The notes: generated by a model not told the origin, from the sequence alone. A stretch of 64,000 nucleotides of DNA from Trogon surrucura (GCA_020746105.1 CM036623.1:4954001-5018000), one strand, 5' to 3'. Counted from the first letter of the stretch, positions 14,565-27,610 are shown. A program made the numbers and translations.

Positions 14565-14755
14565 TTCAAACCATGACATGAACTTACTCCTGGAACAAGT
14601 TATCTGGAAGCAAGCTGTCGTGAAATTTCTATCATTGGAGTCTTCTAGCGAAAAGTTACTCAAACAACTTCCATAATGGTAAGAATAACTTCAACCCTCT
14701 CTCAGAACTAGGTATTGATCTAGGTAACTTCTCATGGTCTGTATCGCCATGTCCC
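14565..14755 (+). mobile_element. Weak CR1/L3-like remnant (3' region)
   Basis: The segment beginning near cctggaacaagttatctgga resembles the conserved CR1/L3 tail that encodes W(N)NLP...VV.SPSLE. It continues with a block resembling the usual 'agatgatctcatggtccc' 3' region near 14720-14750. Frames are heavily broken. I recognise it from pattern memory only; a repeat-library search should decide. Confidence 0.4.
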
Positions 14756-15319
14756 AATTTGCTGGCACACATTACATAGTTAAAGCTGAGAACAGGAAGT
14801 ATATAATTTGAAATGAGATACCGAAAGGGCATTTACTTCACCATTTATTTTCTTATGCGCTGCTAATCATTCCAGTGGCTTCCACAATCTTGTAACCACA
14901 GCTCTTCTGGATTATCAGAATGGCTCTTGCCTGACTCCCCAGGACCTTCCTCAGGAAGTGGCCAGGCTGACAGATAGGAAGGAAGCGAAAACTGAGGTGA
15001 CCTAAATGTCCTCCTTTCTAGGAATCTCTGGTTCACCTGATGCTTACTTTGAAACTAGTCTCTGATTATATTTATATTTTTATTTTTTACTCAAGAAGGT
15101 CACATTTGTTAAGAAAACTGGACACCAATGTAAAATGCTCCCATTTACAAAGTTATATACCACAGGTATAGTTCATGTCCTTCTCAGTCCAATGCTGACA
15201 AATCTCCATGATAATGCCTCCTGGAGTGCAAAACAACTGCAGAATCTACAGAGGGTTTGCACCTCTTGTTATAATACTCTCAAACTATACTACCTGGAAG
15301 AAAAAAAATTACTCACCGA

Positions 15320-15416
15320 TAGCTTCCAGACCTCAGGGACCCCTCCTATTCTCCAGGATTTTTCAGAAATGATGGAGAGGGGCTCAGCAACAACATCAGC
15401 CAGCTCTCTCTTCAGT
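15320..15416 (-). mobile_element. CR1 ORF2 reverse-transcriptase remnant
   Basis: Read on the minus strand this segment translates to a stretch matching the CR1 ORF2 region just before the RT palm motifs: ELADVVAEPLSII, then EKSWRIGGVPEVWK. The expected continuation (KANVTPIFKKG...) is absent, so the copy is truncated on that side. It explains part of a 159-codon plus-strand ORF (15135-15614), which therefore should not be taken as a gene. It lies 1.1 kb from the larger CR1 at 16514 but has the opposite orientation, so it is a separate insertion. Confidence 0.65.
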
Positions 15417-16513
15417 CATGTTCTACCAGTTTGGTTTGTCAGTCTTGACAAAATTGCTCTCAGTTACCCAGATAAAGCTTCAACCCTAGTCTCTCTTCAA
15501 AATGTTAGCAAAGAATGGGTATCTCTAAGACTTTGGTTAACTAAGGGAGACTATTTATTTTATGGAGCTAAAACAATGTGTATGGAAATCAAAAATCATT
15601 TTAAAATCAACTAGAAATCAGTTAAAATTATTAAGAAAATTATACAAAAGGTGCAACTGACATCTGAAAACCTATCCTGACAAATTTGGAGAATAAATTA
15701 AATCTCTAACAGAGAAATGTTAATTCCGCTTTCAGTGTCAGTGCAGCCTTAGTTACAAAGAATCTTCTGATGCTTCCATAATGTGCCAATCAATGTTCAA
15801 AAGTACAATTACTTGTTTGTATTCTTGAAAACTACACAAAACAATTCTGAAGTCCTATTTTACTAATATATGGTAATGCAAATGAAATATTAATAATATA
15901 GTCAACTGTACCATAGATATGAAAAGCAGTGCATACCTAAAACTTGTACCTATAATACTCTTTTGACAGTAATATTATAGTTGTTTTGGCAGCTACATTT
16001 GTTATTTTTCAGGCAAAGTTGGCAACAGCTCAAAGTCATGGAACCATTGGGCACACTCCAGCAGCCCTTTCTTAGGCAAGATGTCTATTTAAACACAAGA
16101 TTTAACCTACGTTGTAATAGGACAAAAATCGATGACCTGGACGAACCGAGTATCTTAGACTTCCTGCAAAATAGAATAGTCTTCTTGTTTGCACTATTTA
16201 ATGTTTTGATTTCCCATTCATTGCTGAGGCTGTAATGAGCATCAGTTATTACATGGTGGCTCAGCTCCAACATAAATCATTTAACCTTCCCCTCTTCATT
16301 GATTTATATTCGTATTTACAGATGACACTCATTGTCTTTACAGAGCCTGGGATCTCACAGTAATTATGTTCAAATTTAAAATAAACAATGACATTCAATA
16401 TGGGTTGTTGAAATATCCTGCAAAGTTTCTTGCCTAATGCCTACATTCAGTTTAGACCTCATCTCACTGCCATTCTAAAAAGTCTAACTAGACAAACCAA
16501 ATGAAACCAAACA
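15417..16513. other. Intergenic gap between two CR1 fragments
   Basis: AT-rich sequence without a convincing gene. An 84-codon plus-strand frame at 15981-16235 and a 62-codon minus-strand frame overlap it; neither resembles a protein I know. Both ends are next to CR1 fragments of opposite orientation. Confidence 0.5.
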
Positions 16514-17686
16514 AATGATGTCATCTACCTGGACTTGTGCAAAGCATCTGACATTGTCCCTGCACAACATCTTGGTTTCTAAACTGGAAGGATATAGGTT
16601 TGATGGATGGACTACTCGATGGATAACGAATTGGCTGGATGGTTGCCCTCAGAGAGTTGCGATCAACGGCTCAATGCCCAAATGGAGACCAGTGATGAAT
16701 GGTGTCCCGCAAGGATCAACACTGGGACCAGTGTTGTTTAACATCTTTGTTGGCTGGATGGACTGTGGGATAGAATGAACCCTCAGCAAGTTTGCCGACG
16801 ACACAAAGCTGTGTGGTGCAGTCGACAGGCTGGAGGGCAGGGGTGCCATCCACAGGGACCATGACAGGCTTGAGAGATGGGCCCAGGACAACCTCATGAA
16901 GTTCAGTAAGGCCAAGTGTAAGGTCCTGCACCTGGGTCAAGGCAACCCCAAGCACAAATGTAGGCTGGGCAGAGAGCAGACTGGGAGCAGTCCTGAGGAG
17001 AAGGACTTGGGTGTGTTAGTTGACGAGAAGGTAAACATGAGCTGCCAGTGGGCACTTGCAGCCCAAAAAGCGAACCATGTCCTGGGCTGCATCAAGAGAT
17101 GTGTGACCAGCAGGTCAAAGGAGGTGATACTCCCCCTCTACTCTGCTCTGGTGAGGACCCACCTAGAGTACTGTGTCCAGTTTCGGAGCCCACAGTACAA
17201 AAAAGATATGGATTTGCTGGAGCGGGTCCAGAGGAGGGCCACGAAGATGATTAGAGGGCTGCAGCACCTCTGCTATGAGGACAGGTTGAGGGAGCTGGGG
17301 TTATTCAGCTTGGAGAAGAGAAGGCTCCAGGGAGACCTAATAGCAACCTTCCAATACGTGAAAGAGGCCTACAGGTAAGCTGGGGAAGGGCTTTTTACAA
17401 GGGCCTGTAGTGACAGGACAAGGGACAATGGCCTGAGACTGCAAGAGAGTAGATTTAGATTAGATATAAGGAAAGAATTCTTCACCATGAGAGTGATGAA
17501 GCACTGGAACAGGTTGCCCAAGGAGGTTGTGGATGTCCAATCCCTGGAAGTGTTCAAGGCCAGGTTGGATGGGGCTTTGAGCAACCTGGTCGAGTGGGAG
17601 AGAGGTGTCCCTGCCCACAGCAGGGAGGTTGGAACTAGATGATCTTCAAGGTCCCTTCCAACCTTAACCAACCTATGATTCTATGA
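16514..17686 (+). mobile_element. CR1 LINE, 5'-truncated, with decayed RT part of ORF2
   Basis: The element starts inside ORF2 at the segment encoding [10 protein letters not shown] and ends with the CR1 3' repeat (cctatgattctatga) at 17686, about 1.17 kb. Motifs in order: the LCKA box near 16545, GVPQGS...GPVLFNIF at 16701-16751, the catalytic FADD at 16791-16802, [15 protein letters not shown] near 16890, [11 protein letters not shown] near 17000, [13 protein letters not shown] near 17145, and the HWNRLPKEVVD tail near 17500. It is inactive. A single-base insertion near 16560 shifts the frame, TGA at 16776-16778 interrupts it just before FADD, and TAA at 17376-17378 cuts it again. Apart from these three lesions one frame stays open to about 17640, so divergence is modest. 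Confidence 0.95.
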
Positions 17687-18429
17687 AATGATCACAGCAA
17701 AAAAAGAACAGCAAGGAAGGCATGTATTCAGTCTTGAAATGGCTGTGGAATGGATTTGCCAAAATTATAGTGTCAATATTGTACCAGATGTCACTTTTTT
17801 TTTTTTTGTGGTGGCATTTTATGTAAGACTACTTAGCTCAGTGGCATTTTTCTCCTGAAAATATCTTAATTGGAACTGGAGAATATTATATTATATTGTC
17901 TTATCTCCAAGTCCTCCAATGCTCTTGGATGCACAGCAAGTTATTCTCTCCTTTTGCTCTCGGGAGACAAATTCATACTTTACTTACAGTATATTCCTAT
18001 AATCCTCAATTAATTTGGTTAAGACCACAACTACCTTTAATGGTAAATGGTAAGCATTGTGTACAGTAGCACAGATATGGACTGCTATAAGAAAACATTT
18101 TTTCCAAGCAATGAATGGCAATCTTCACATGCCGCAGGAATAGAAATGAACTATCAAGATACAAATATCATTCAAATATTATAAATATTACAAAATTAAT
18201 ATGTTATTTTTAATGGTCCTCAAGAGCATTTTCCTAACTCATACAGAACATTCAAAAGTTAATTCAAATTGGAAGCCCTCTCATCACTGAAACTTTTCAA
18301 TGAGCACTGTCTAATTTAAATTGGAAACCTCACCTGGGTGTGTTCTGACAATTTAAAAAAAAATGTAGGAAGCAACCACTAATTGCACTGCTAAGTTTTA
18401 AAACGCTTGCTTAAAAACAGTGCGATATC

Positions 18430-18880
18430 TGACTCTCCTGCCCATACACCTAACCCAATCCCTAAGCCTGGGCAGAGATTTCTGTCAGGTGACAGGTTGA
18501 AGCCCCTGTCGGAAGGAGTAAGCAGGAGAGAGCTCCAACGGCAGCTCACAGTGCTGCTGTGGCTTGGCAACCTCTTTGTAGCCTCACTCTTTTCCTGGGT
18601 CCCACAATTTCTGCTCCCCCTTATAGCCCTGACTCTCTGACTAAACCTAATGTGGGTGGACATTTCTGTAGTGGGACGTGCTGATTTCTCACAGCAGCCC
18701 ATGTTTTGCCCGTTAGGTTCCCTGCCCTTTCCAAGGGCACCGGCTTTCTCCCTCTCCCTACCCTAATCTTAGTCTTAACTCTAAACCTGGTCTCAGTGGT
18801 TTTAGTACACTTTTCATTAAGTCTTTCTGCTACTCCTTGAAATGCAACTATGTTTTTTAAAAACAACAAAATGAACGACT
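18430..18880. other. GC-richer block with scattered TTAGGG-like words
   Basis: About 450 bases with raised GC inside AT-rich DNA. On the minus strand it contains degenerate telomere-like words such as ttagggattgggttagg (near 18450) and gattagggtaggg (near 18765). A 103-codon minus-strand frame and a 77-codon plus-strand frame overlap within it, and neither looks like a known protein. It may be a decayed repeat or an interstitial telomere-like relic. I could not classify it. Confidence 0.3.
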
Positions 18881-20853
18881 CTAGTTTCCTTTACCTACAT
18901 TACCTTCTCTCGTTTTAAAAGAAACATCACCTATGTTTACTGTATATCTGCATCATGTGAGCTTTATTTCTTGGTAGGTTACGCAGTACCTCCACCAGAT
19001 CTCAGTTTTCAGAATAACTCAAATTTCCATGCAAAGAGCATACTATTGATCTGATTATTTTTAACTGCTTCTGCACAATAATGAGGGAGTTAGTGTAAAA
19101 CAGACATATAATTGTATAAACCAAAGCTATATTTCTAATTTGAATTTTGCAACCTCTATTTACGTTTTATTTTAGGTTTACATGTTTGTCTTTAACATGA
19201 TGCTTCTTTAATTATCTTCCAATTGTAAATAATTTCCAACCAGTCAGTTACTCTGTTTTTTGTTCCAGGAAGAGAGGACATAATGAATCTGATCCACGAA
19301 AAATCCATCATTAGGTCCAATTAGAAATTATCATTTAATTTAATCACTATTTTTGCAATGTTGTGAATTGATACCAAATCATTCTCTTGGACATTTTCGA
19401 TACTCCATGTAAAGGAGTTGAATTGTGCTAATTGCTGTTGGTTTACTAAGTGACAAGACATTGTTTCTGTGATAAGTGTTCTGATAGAATAAAACCGTTA
19501 ACACATTTTGCAAATACTTCTCTGAATTTTATATTTAATTTCAGCAAACATTAATGCCAGTAAAGCTTGAGTGCCTCAGTGTCTACAGAAATGAACACAA
19601 AAGAACTGTGAATATTTCTGAATCCAGCTCATTTTAAAACTAGCTTGAATAAAGTACAGTTAGCATTCTGTACTGCTGATCAACTCTAAATATTATGACT
19701 TTTTTTTTCTCAGTAAGAGCTGGCATCTGACTACAGATTTACAGCCTCAAGCAACATCATTTCTATTTCGAAGTCCTGGTTAAACACCTTAAACACCTGA
19801 GTAATCTTACTCAGATTGATAATTCAACTGACTTCACTTTGAACTGAGGACTACTCTTCTGAGTAAAGTTGCTCAGTCATAAGCACTTGCAAGGCTGAAT
19901 CTTGCATTTACTGTTCTGAAACTCTTCAATTCCTGATTCAACCTGATAAATGCTAAAAGAAAACGAAGTGAAGATAATGTATTTTCAATTAAGAAAATTG
20001 CTTTGCTCTTTCCTAAAAGCAATTCAATATGGTGTTATAAAACACATACATATTGAATTTTATAATATATTTTTTACGTAGAATACATATAGAAATCTAG
20101 AATAATATAGAATATACAGACTATAAATGTTCTTTGCTTGCTAAGATTATTGAGCACAGAATGACAGAAATCCTCAAAGCACTCTCTTAAAGTACCAGAT
20201 GAACACAGGAACAAAGGATATGATTTTGTGTGACATATTCCTGATGTGAAGCAAAAGAAAAATACATGGATATCAGTACTAACACTTCTATTAAGCTCAT
20301 TTGTTTCAGGATCAAGTCCTAAATGATAAAAGTTCAATTTAAAAAAGGCGCAAGAGGGTTTTTTGCTTCATTTGGGATGCCTGACGGAGTAGTCAAGAAC
20401 AAAAGAGTGGCAGCCAAAAGACAAAAGAAAAAGGCCAACTATTTCTCATATGTAGGTAAACAAATGATTTCAGAACAGATGTTATAGGGGATGAAGGGAG
20501 AAACTGTATGATGGACTTTCAGAAAGAAAGAAACAAATGGTAAAGTGACATTAAGGACAACTTCCTCCAGTCCCTGCTGTGAGCATCTGAGGCATGGACT
20601 GACGTTCACAGAGCAATTTCAAAAATATTTCATTACCGTCGGTGTTCAGACCTCCCTTTCAGAGACTGTCGTGACACCAGCAGTACACCTATATATGAAA
20701 CCACACCTGTTAGCAATACACTAATTATTTTTCATGGTGTGTTTCTACTGCTGGACCCTGACTGCCTGCCTTCAGCTGACACCTCAGTGTGAGACGCACA
20801 AGCCGAGAGTCACACTCCCAAAAGGTACCTGTTCAGAAGACAGACATACAGTG

Positions 20854-20878
20854 GTTACCGTGGCAACGGACACACGTG
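20854..20878. promoter_or_regulatory. Palindromic RFX X-box followed by CACGTG E-box
   Basis: gttaccgtggcaac (20854-20867) fits the full RFX X-box, with half-sites GTTACC and GGCAAC separated by two bases. Five bases later CACGTG (20873-20878) is a perfect palindromic E-box. RFX proteins bind such X-boxes at ciliary and other promoters and enhancers, and bHLH-ZIP factors bind CACGTG. No gene start is recognisable nearby, so this would be a distal element if functional. The match is exact, but a single site can occur by chance. Confidence 0.4.
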
Positions 20879-23800
20879 AAAGCTCTCAGAAGTGCTTTTT
20901 TTCTTACATATTCATTTTTTTCTGCTCAGAGTCTTGGTTCATACGTATATGTAGGTTCAGGCTACAAACTTTATCAATCAAACTACAGCTGCACAGTTTC
21001 AAGTTTGACTTTCATTCTTTTCGGCTTTCTAGCAACTTAGGACGAGCATTTGCTGATGAACGGAAAGGCTGGGTTTTGGCAGAGCGTGCTGCTCCACTAG
21101 AAATATAAAAATCTCTACTGAAAGTTTACAGAGAGTTCACAGGTACTCTTGAAGCAGGAAAAAGTTGTACATTACTAGCGAAGAGATGCCTATATACTAT
21201 TGTACATGGAGGTGTCTAAATAATAAAGCCCAGACTGAATCTTCCCAAACTTTTTAACTTAACACATGCTTAATATACATAGTCATACTAGATATAAGTT
21301 GTACTTATTTTACATAGTTGTACTAGAACTTACATTTTTAGACTTGAAGAACTTTATAATTGTTAATATTAGCATCCCTGTTTCACAGGCACAGAGAAAG
21401 ACCCCAAACGTAATATAATTTATGTCACTTGAAGTCTCCTGATTTTGGCATCAGCCTCCTTTAGAATCACTTTCAAATGTTATAAATTGCTGCCTTATTA
21501 CAGAAAAAATTTGTAACTCATCAGAAAATATCATATAAGCAGTCTGTTTTAAACAGTGCCCTGTATACCTTATCATGTATTAATATTACTATGATAAGAA
21601 ATTATGAGATACAAGAAATGTGCTCATTATGATCCATCAAAAGTCCAATTAGGTACAAGTTTGGAAGGTCAACTTTTTCACTTAGACCTCTTACAGTTCT
21701 TCCAACTTAGCTCATCCTATATTGGTTGGACGTGATTACACTCTTCCATCACATTTTATACAGACACAGCTATTTCATTTTCACTGGTACAGGAACTGGG
21801 CTAGGAGGAAATCTAAAGGCTACTGCACTTATTTGGCAATCTTACCAGTGTCCTCAGTGAAGAATCAGTTTACGTGGCACCTATTCCCTGTGTTTCGTCC
21901 CCCTACCAGAAAGAATACCTTGAGACACCAGTGGCCTTTTCAGCTTTGGGAAGGACTTGTATTTATATTTCAGAGTCGGAATCAGGAGCTTTTCACGTGC
22001 CTTCACCTCTGGGCTGCTGATACGGGTAGCTGGTGGTGCTAGTAGACCTCACCTTATGTGGGACATAAAAACATCATCTCTCGCCAATCCCCATATAAGG
22101 CCACTGAGAGTGTAAACCAGGACTAAAAAGGCTCCTGCCGACACTAACTAGGGTGCAAATTATTCTTTTTTCTGTCAATACAGGTTAAAATACAGAAAAA
22201 GGAACACGATCTTCCTTGTGAGTATTATTTGTAATGGAAAATATTAGAAATGCAAAACTGTTTTCAAAGTACTTGAGCTTGAAACAAAAAGTATTTGATA
22301 ATGCTGTTCTGCAATTACTCATTTTGTTTTGAATTCTTAGTTCTCTCCTTGTCTCCTTTTGCATAATTTTTTTTAAAGTATTCATTAATAAGCTGTAAAC
22401 CTGGCCTCTGTAGTGTTTCTGCCCTGTTTTATTTTACAGCACAATAACCATGCTAGTGTAGAGTACAGCTAAATGTGAAGGATAGGTAATAATTTGTCAG
22501 TGTTTCAAGCAGAATTCAGGGACATTTCAAAATGTTTTTTGTGATTTGGGCTTCCAACTTTAAAATGTGATGTATAATTGACATTTTGATACTTCGAGGC
22601 CATGGTGTATTCTCACACTTCCATGAAAAAAAACCCAACTTGCTGACACAATCAGGAAACAGATGGTGACAAAGATCTTGTATTTAATATGCCAATCATT
22701 ATGCTTTACTTGCATATTATCATCTCATTCATGAGGCCACTATATGAAGGAATTTTGCTATGCCTGTGCATATCAATCAAGAAGTCTTTTAGTATTTTTT
22801 TAAAATATAATTTAGGTCTTTTTTATCCTTTCTATGTTTCATTATATTCGGGGTGGAATGTTTATGCAAATTTATTACACATGAAAAAATGCTTTGACAA
22901 TCCTGTGGCTAGAATTGATGTCAGCAATGAAATATTCACTATAGATGGCTTCAATAGAGACCAAGAAATGACTTGGCAACTGAAGTATCCACATTTTCTG
23001 TACTTTGCTGTGGTCCTTAATCCAAAGGCAGTGACATATTAAGACACTATGAAAGATGATGTCGAGTAGGAGGATGGATTTTGTAACGTGGCCTCATATC
23101 TACTAAGCCCTGGACTTCACTCAAAATTTGTGCTCAAGAAAACCACAGATGGCAGATTACCAATGTATTTCAGTTAGAGCTAGCACTGGATTTGAAATCA
23201 CTAAGTATCTGAGCCAAGCAAACCTCTTCTTCAGCTCTGAAAATAGGCATTTTCCTTGCAGAGTGTCTGACTCGGAGCGCCATCATACAGGAGTGAGTTC
23301 ACCCACTCACAAACTAAGCAAGGACCCTCCTAGGTCAGCCCGAGGTCCTCTGAAGATGCTTTAGCCCATTATTGCAAGTGGTGAGAAAAGACTGGTTTGT
23401 TCTCCTTTATTTGTATGCTGCAGTGTCCAGAGAAAGCTTCTCCCTTCCTAAGTGCCAAATGTTCATGTGTAGAGGGAGCTGGGGTATAGTTAGCACCATT
23501 TTTTTTTTTCTGTCTCACTCCTACTTTCTATCTATAGGTTCCCCAGCTTCTAAAATGTATATCTTTCCATTTAAAGAAGTAAAAAGTATTTCTGGTTCTC
23601 TGCAAAAGGAATGGCATCAGCAAGAGCACACATCATGTAGCTTGACTACTTATAAGTATCTTGTTACCTCATCTGGGTATAGTTAGGCAGTTATTTGAAA
23701 ACTTATGTATTCCTCCCTAAGTGGATGGAAATACACACTGGCTTCCAGCTTGTATAAGATGTGGGGAGAAGAGGAAGGACGGTTTGGTGCTGAAATGTAG

Positions 23801-26800
23801 AAAGAAGCTATTTCTGGAGGAGGAAAAGGAGTTTTATGCCACTGAACAATGAACACAATTCAATGCCATGCCAGGCACAGTAGCTATTTCCATGACAAAA
23901 GTCTTATGAGGCAAGGTGGTCCTAACTGCAAGAAATGTAAGCCTATGTTTCTCTCATACATGTCACACACAGAATTTATGGTAGCCTTTCAGCAAATCGC
24001 TGCTTCCTTCCTTCTCTAATTCTCCCTTCCAAATCTCCAGCCGTTTCAGACTACTTGCAATTTGCTCTACTAGACCAGATCTTCACTGACTCGTAACCGG
24101 GAGTTCTATGTCATCCTTATTTTGTTCTATTCCCTTCATTGCGTGGCATTCCTCATTTAGCTTGTCTAAGCAGGTTTATGGTTTAGGAAACCAGAAATCC
24201 TTTAAATTGCAATTTTGCGTTCCTTTTAACTGGTGAGGAAAAGTCAAACAAACCCAGAACCCCGCCAAGCCAAATACAGCATCGTGCAACATTTGAGCTG
24301 TTCTTAAACACAGGCTCAGATTTATTACTTGTTTCATTACTTATCAAAGACGGTGGCTTACACACCTTGCACTATCTAGACAGCAGTCTCTTGGGATGCC
24401 AAAAGTCAAGGTTACATCAGCTCCTGACTTTATCCAGGCTGCACGATGTACAATGTCACTGTAACAGAGCACTTCCTCTTTGTTCTGGGGGGAACTCGAT
24501 TCATAATGAGCCCATCTAGGGTGTACTCAGATTGTGATAAAGAGCTCTACACAGAGGCTCCCATTTTAGAGAAACAGGTGTTGGCTTTGATTAGAGAAAA
24601 ATGACATCATCCAAGGGAGAGGAGAAAAAAAGCAAAGGGAAAGGAAGGCAAAAATAGAAAAAAGTGGCAACCAGACACAAATACATTTGCACATATAAAG
24701 CTGTTCTAATGAGAGCCAAATTGATTTGACATTCAGTGGCAGTCTGAAGCCAAAAAAAGCAAAGCAGCCTACAAAAGGCCCAGCTCATTGTTTATGGAGT
24801 GTCATACTTCATCATCTGTGAGACCAATAACAGTGATGGGAAGACCTTTAAAAGCAGGGAGTTTGCACAGAATGGCTGCGTGGATACCGCTGATGTCAGA
24901 TCCAATAGAATGATCGTGAGCTATTTCCTGAACTAAAATCATGTTTGTCAGATAAAGTAGATGCTCTCTACAGATTATGTCTTTCAGAGGAGGATTTGGT
25001 ACACTGCTAAAATTCTTGGCTGATTTCTCCTAGGCAGACACAGCCACAATACCCACTCTATGATGGGTATTGATTATCAAACTGCCCTGAAGAAAACACA
25101 CAGAGCAGGAAAAAAAATCATAACTTGCAAATGCAGCTTCCAGTACACGGAAATTAATCTCTTAATGAAAAAGAACTTTGCACAAAATCATGTAAATTAA
25201 CATAGGCACCCTTTTCGTCATCCTTATTTTCATAGGTAACTTTGCAAATATTTTTACAAACAAAGTTTTTTGCATTTTCATTAAAATAGTGGGCCCCTGT
25301 CATTAATAGACTGTAGAATATATTTTGCCCATCTCTGCTTTCTAGTTGGAACACCTGGTGAGGAGGGATGTGTTTATGAAATGTTGGTGGATGCCAACAT
25401 GAATTAAATAAGCCTTCAACAAAATGTGAGATGCTACAGCCTTGTACAGGAAAGGATAAGTGCAGAAAGCAGTCTCTCCCTTTCTGCCTTCTAGCCATGA
25501 GCTCAATCTAGATATCACAATATTGATATTAAATTCTGAGAGTAATGTTTGTGTTTGGATTTCACTAGAAAATCTGTTTTTTTCTTGGGGGAAAATTCAG
25601 GAATTTCAGCCGGTTGGGTCTCAATTCTCTAATGACTCAGTGGAATACAAATAGACAGTGATCTCAAATTAGCAAGTCCTTAATCACATTTTACATACAG
25701 TGTCTAGCGTGACTTCATAACTCAAAAAGCACTATCAGGGAGACCAGACTTATAATGGATGGCACAAGCACAGACAAAAAAATTGAGACAATATACAAGA
25801 AGGTAGGTCTCAGTGAATAAATGAAGCATTTTCTTTCTTCATATTAAAACCAAAAATAAGTTTAACCATTTTTTTTGCAAACCTTCCATTCTGTCTCCTG
25901 TAAATATTTGAGTCTGTGAGATTATTAGTATGATCACCCACCAAAATAAATAGATCAGTAGGTCATAATGTTTAAATATGCACAAAAAGCCATTATTACA
26001 TCTATATTAAATACTGTATTCTGTGACATATGAAGACAGTGTACAGTGGTTATGAATTTTGTATGCAGATATAATTCCTGCTGTGTTAGCCTTATGTTGT
26101 AAACCATATGGTTTTCTTCTGACGTATTTAGGAGAATTAGAAGATACGCTGGAATAAATTACAAATTTTGAATACCACAGGATAGGTTTCTAAATTCTCT
26201 CTGTGATAGTACCTCAAGATTCAAGGCCATATCTATTCTACCACAGCCTGGACTGGTTTACCAGTCAGTCTGAAGTCCTGCAGTCATGGCATTTAGTTCT
26301 TTTGAATTAAATATTAAAATGCAGTCAGCATGATAAGTCCCTCAACAAGTCGATTTCACTTTTCTCAGGCTGTAAGTGCTCTCACGGATAATTGTGTTGT
26401 AGAAAAAGTAAAGAGGAAATCAGTTACTGAAGACTGAAGAAATGCATTGCTACCAACTTTCATTAAAACATTTTAAATGTTACCTTTTAGGATTCGGTGC
26501 CAGAATTATAACACCACTGAAGTGAATGCAAGCAATTTACATTTCCCTTAGAGCTATTGTTTCACACTGTCTGAAGATTCAGGCTACGTCTTTCACTGCT
26601 GAGAAACGATGTGTTTTACAGCAAGCAAAGTAAACTTTTATAGATTAGTGAAAACAATGAAAAGACAAAATTCACTTTAACATAGCTAGTCAAGGTTAAC
26701 CTCACCTCCATATCCACCATTATATTGACAAAATATAAAGAGGCATCACATGATGTTAACAATGAAAATATAGCCTTTGCAAGAGAACACTGTATTAATT

Positions 26801-27447
26801 ACCTTCTGCTCACTTTGGAATCTTTCCTCCGCAGTTCTATACTCAGAAAGTCTGAAAATACCTTGCATTTCGGTTTTGCATTTCCTTCCACATCTGTGAA
26901 AAGTGATAGTTTTTATGTGAAATTCTTCTGAAAAAGAGAAAACCAAAGTAATTAGGCTCCATGTATAAACTTCTGCATGTATACTAAACCAAATAATAAT
27001 TTATTGGTACAAACTACAATGAATTATTTACACTAGTTACAGTCAGAATATTTTTTTCACTTAGTCAACTGTCTGTGCTACGTGAAGATCAACTACTATT
27101 TATAGAAAAAAAATTGTAACATTTTCAAGAGTGAATATGTCAAATTTCCAGTCTGGTCATGGACACTATCTACATCAAAAAAAGTGACATTCACAAAATA
27201 GCTCTCCAGGTTGATTCTTCCTAGCAGACAACCAAGTGTCATTAAGCTGGAAAACTGTTCTTAGGTATTAGAATTAGGCAGGTGATTCTGCTTAGTTCAT
27301 CTAAAAGATCAAAGACACCTGATCTGCATGTGTCATTACCAGATATGAAACAGCTGTTTCATCTAGCAGAAAGAGCAGACCAAGTCACAAAAAGCTAAAG
27401 ATAAGCTAAGAAATAAAGATTTTTGTTTTATTTTGTTTTCCTAACAC

Positions 27448-27610
27448 TGAGAGTGATTAACTCCTGGAACAAATTAACTCAGTAAGTGGTAGTTTCTCCA
27501 TTGCCTGTCATATCTGCAGCAGAAATGGCTTTTTTCTTCACCGAAAGACATGCTTAACTAATCCAAAGCTGGCACAAAATTTGCTGCTGTAGATAAAGGT
27601 GTGGGAACTC
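27448..27610 (+). mobile_element. Old CR1/L3-like 3' remnant
   Basis: The block from gagagtgattaactcctgg onward resembles the ancient CR1/L3 3' region: the 'attaa..ctggaacaa' segment, then 'gtggt.g.ttctccat', then a segment like 'tttctaaaagatatgct'. Coding frames are destroyed. This is recognition by resemblance only; divergence is high. Confidence 0.42.

Larger units (their letters stand above)
17687..27447. other. Intergenic, no gene recognised
   Basis: No open frame here exceeds 124 codons and none resembles a known protein. Subregions listed separately are a GC-richer block at 18430-18880 and an X-box/E-box pair at 20854-20878. The interval 24560-24960 is mixed-composition sequence with many homeodomain- and GATA-like words and no repeat signature; it looks like a possible conserved regulatory element. 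The rest is ordinary AT-rich DNA. Confidence 0.65.

Noticed and set aside
15135-15614. 159-codon plus-strand ORF, the longest outside the CpG island
   Set aside because: Part of it is antisense to a CR1 ORF2 remnant (15320-15416). One such frame is expected by chance in 64 kb of AT-rich DNA.
17369-17671. 100-codon minus-strand ORF
   Set aside because: Antisense to the tail of the plus-strand CR1 at 16514-17686.
22689-23042. 117-codon plus-strand ORF with hydrophobic N-terminus
   Set aside because: Hydrophobicity follows from AT-rich codons; no recognised membrane protein pattern or conserved motif.
25154-25498. 114-codon minus-strand ORF
   Set aside because: Composition is not extreme, but I recognise no family, see no splice or promoter context, and such lengths occur by chance.
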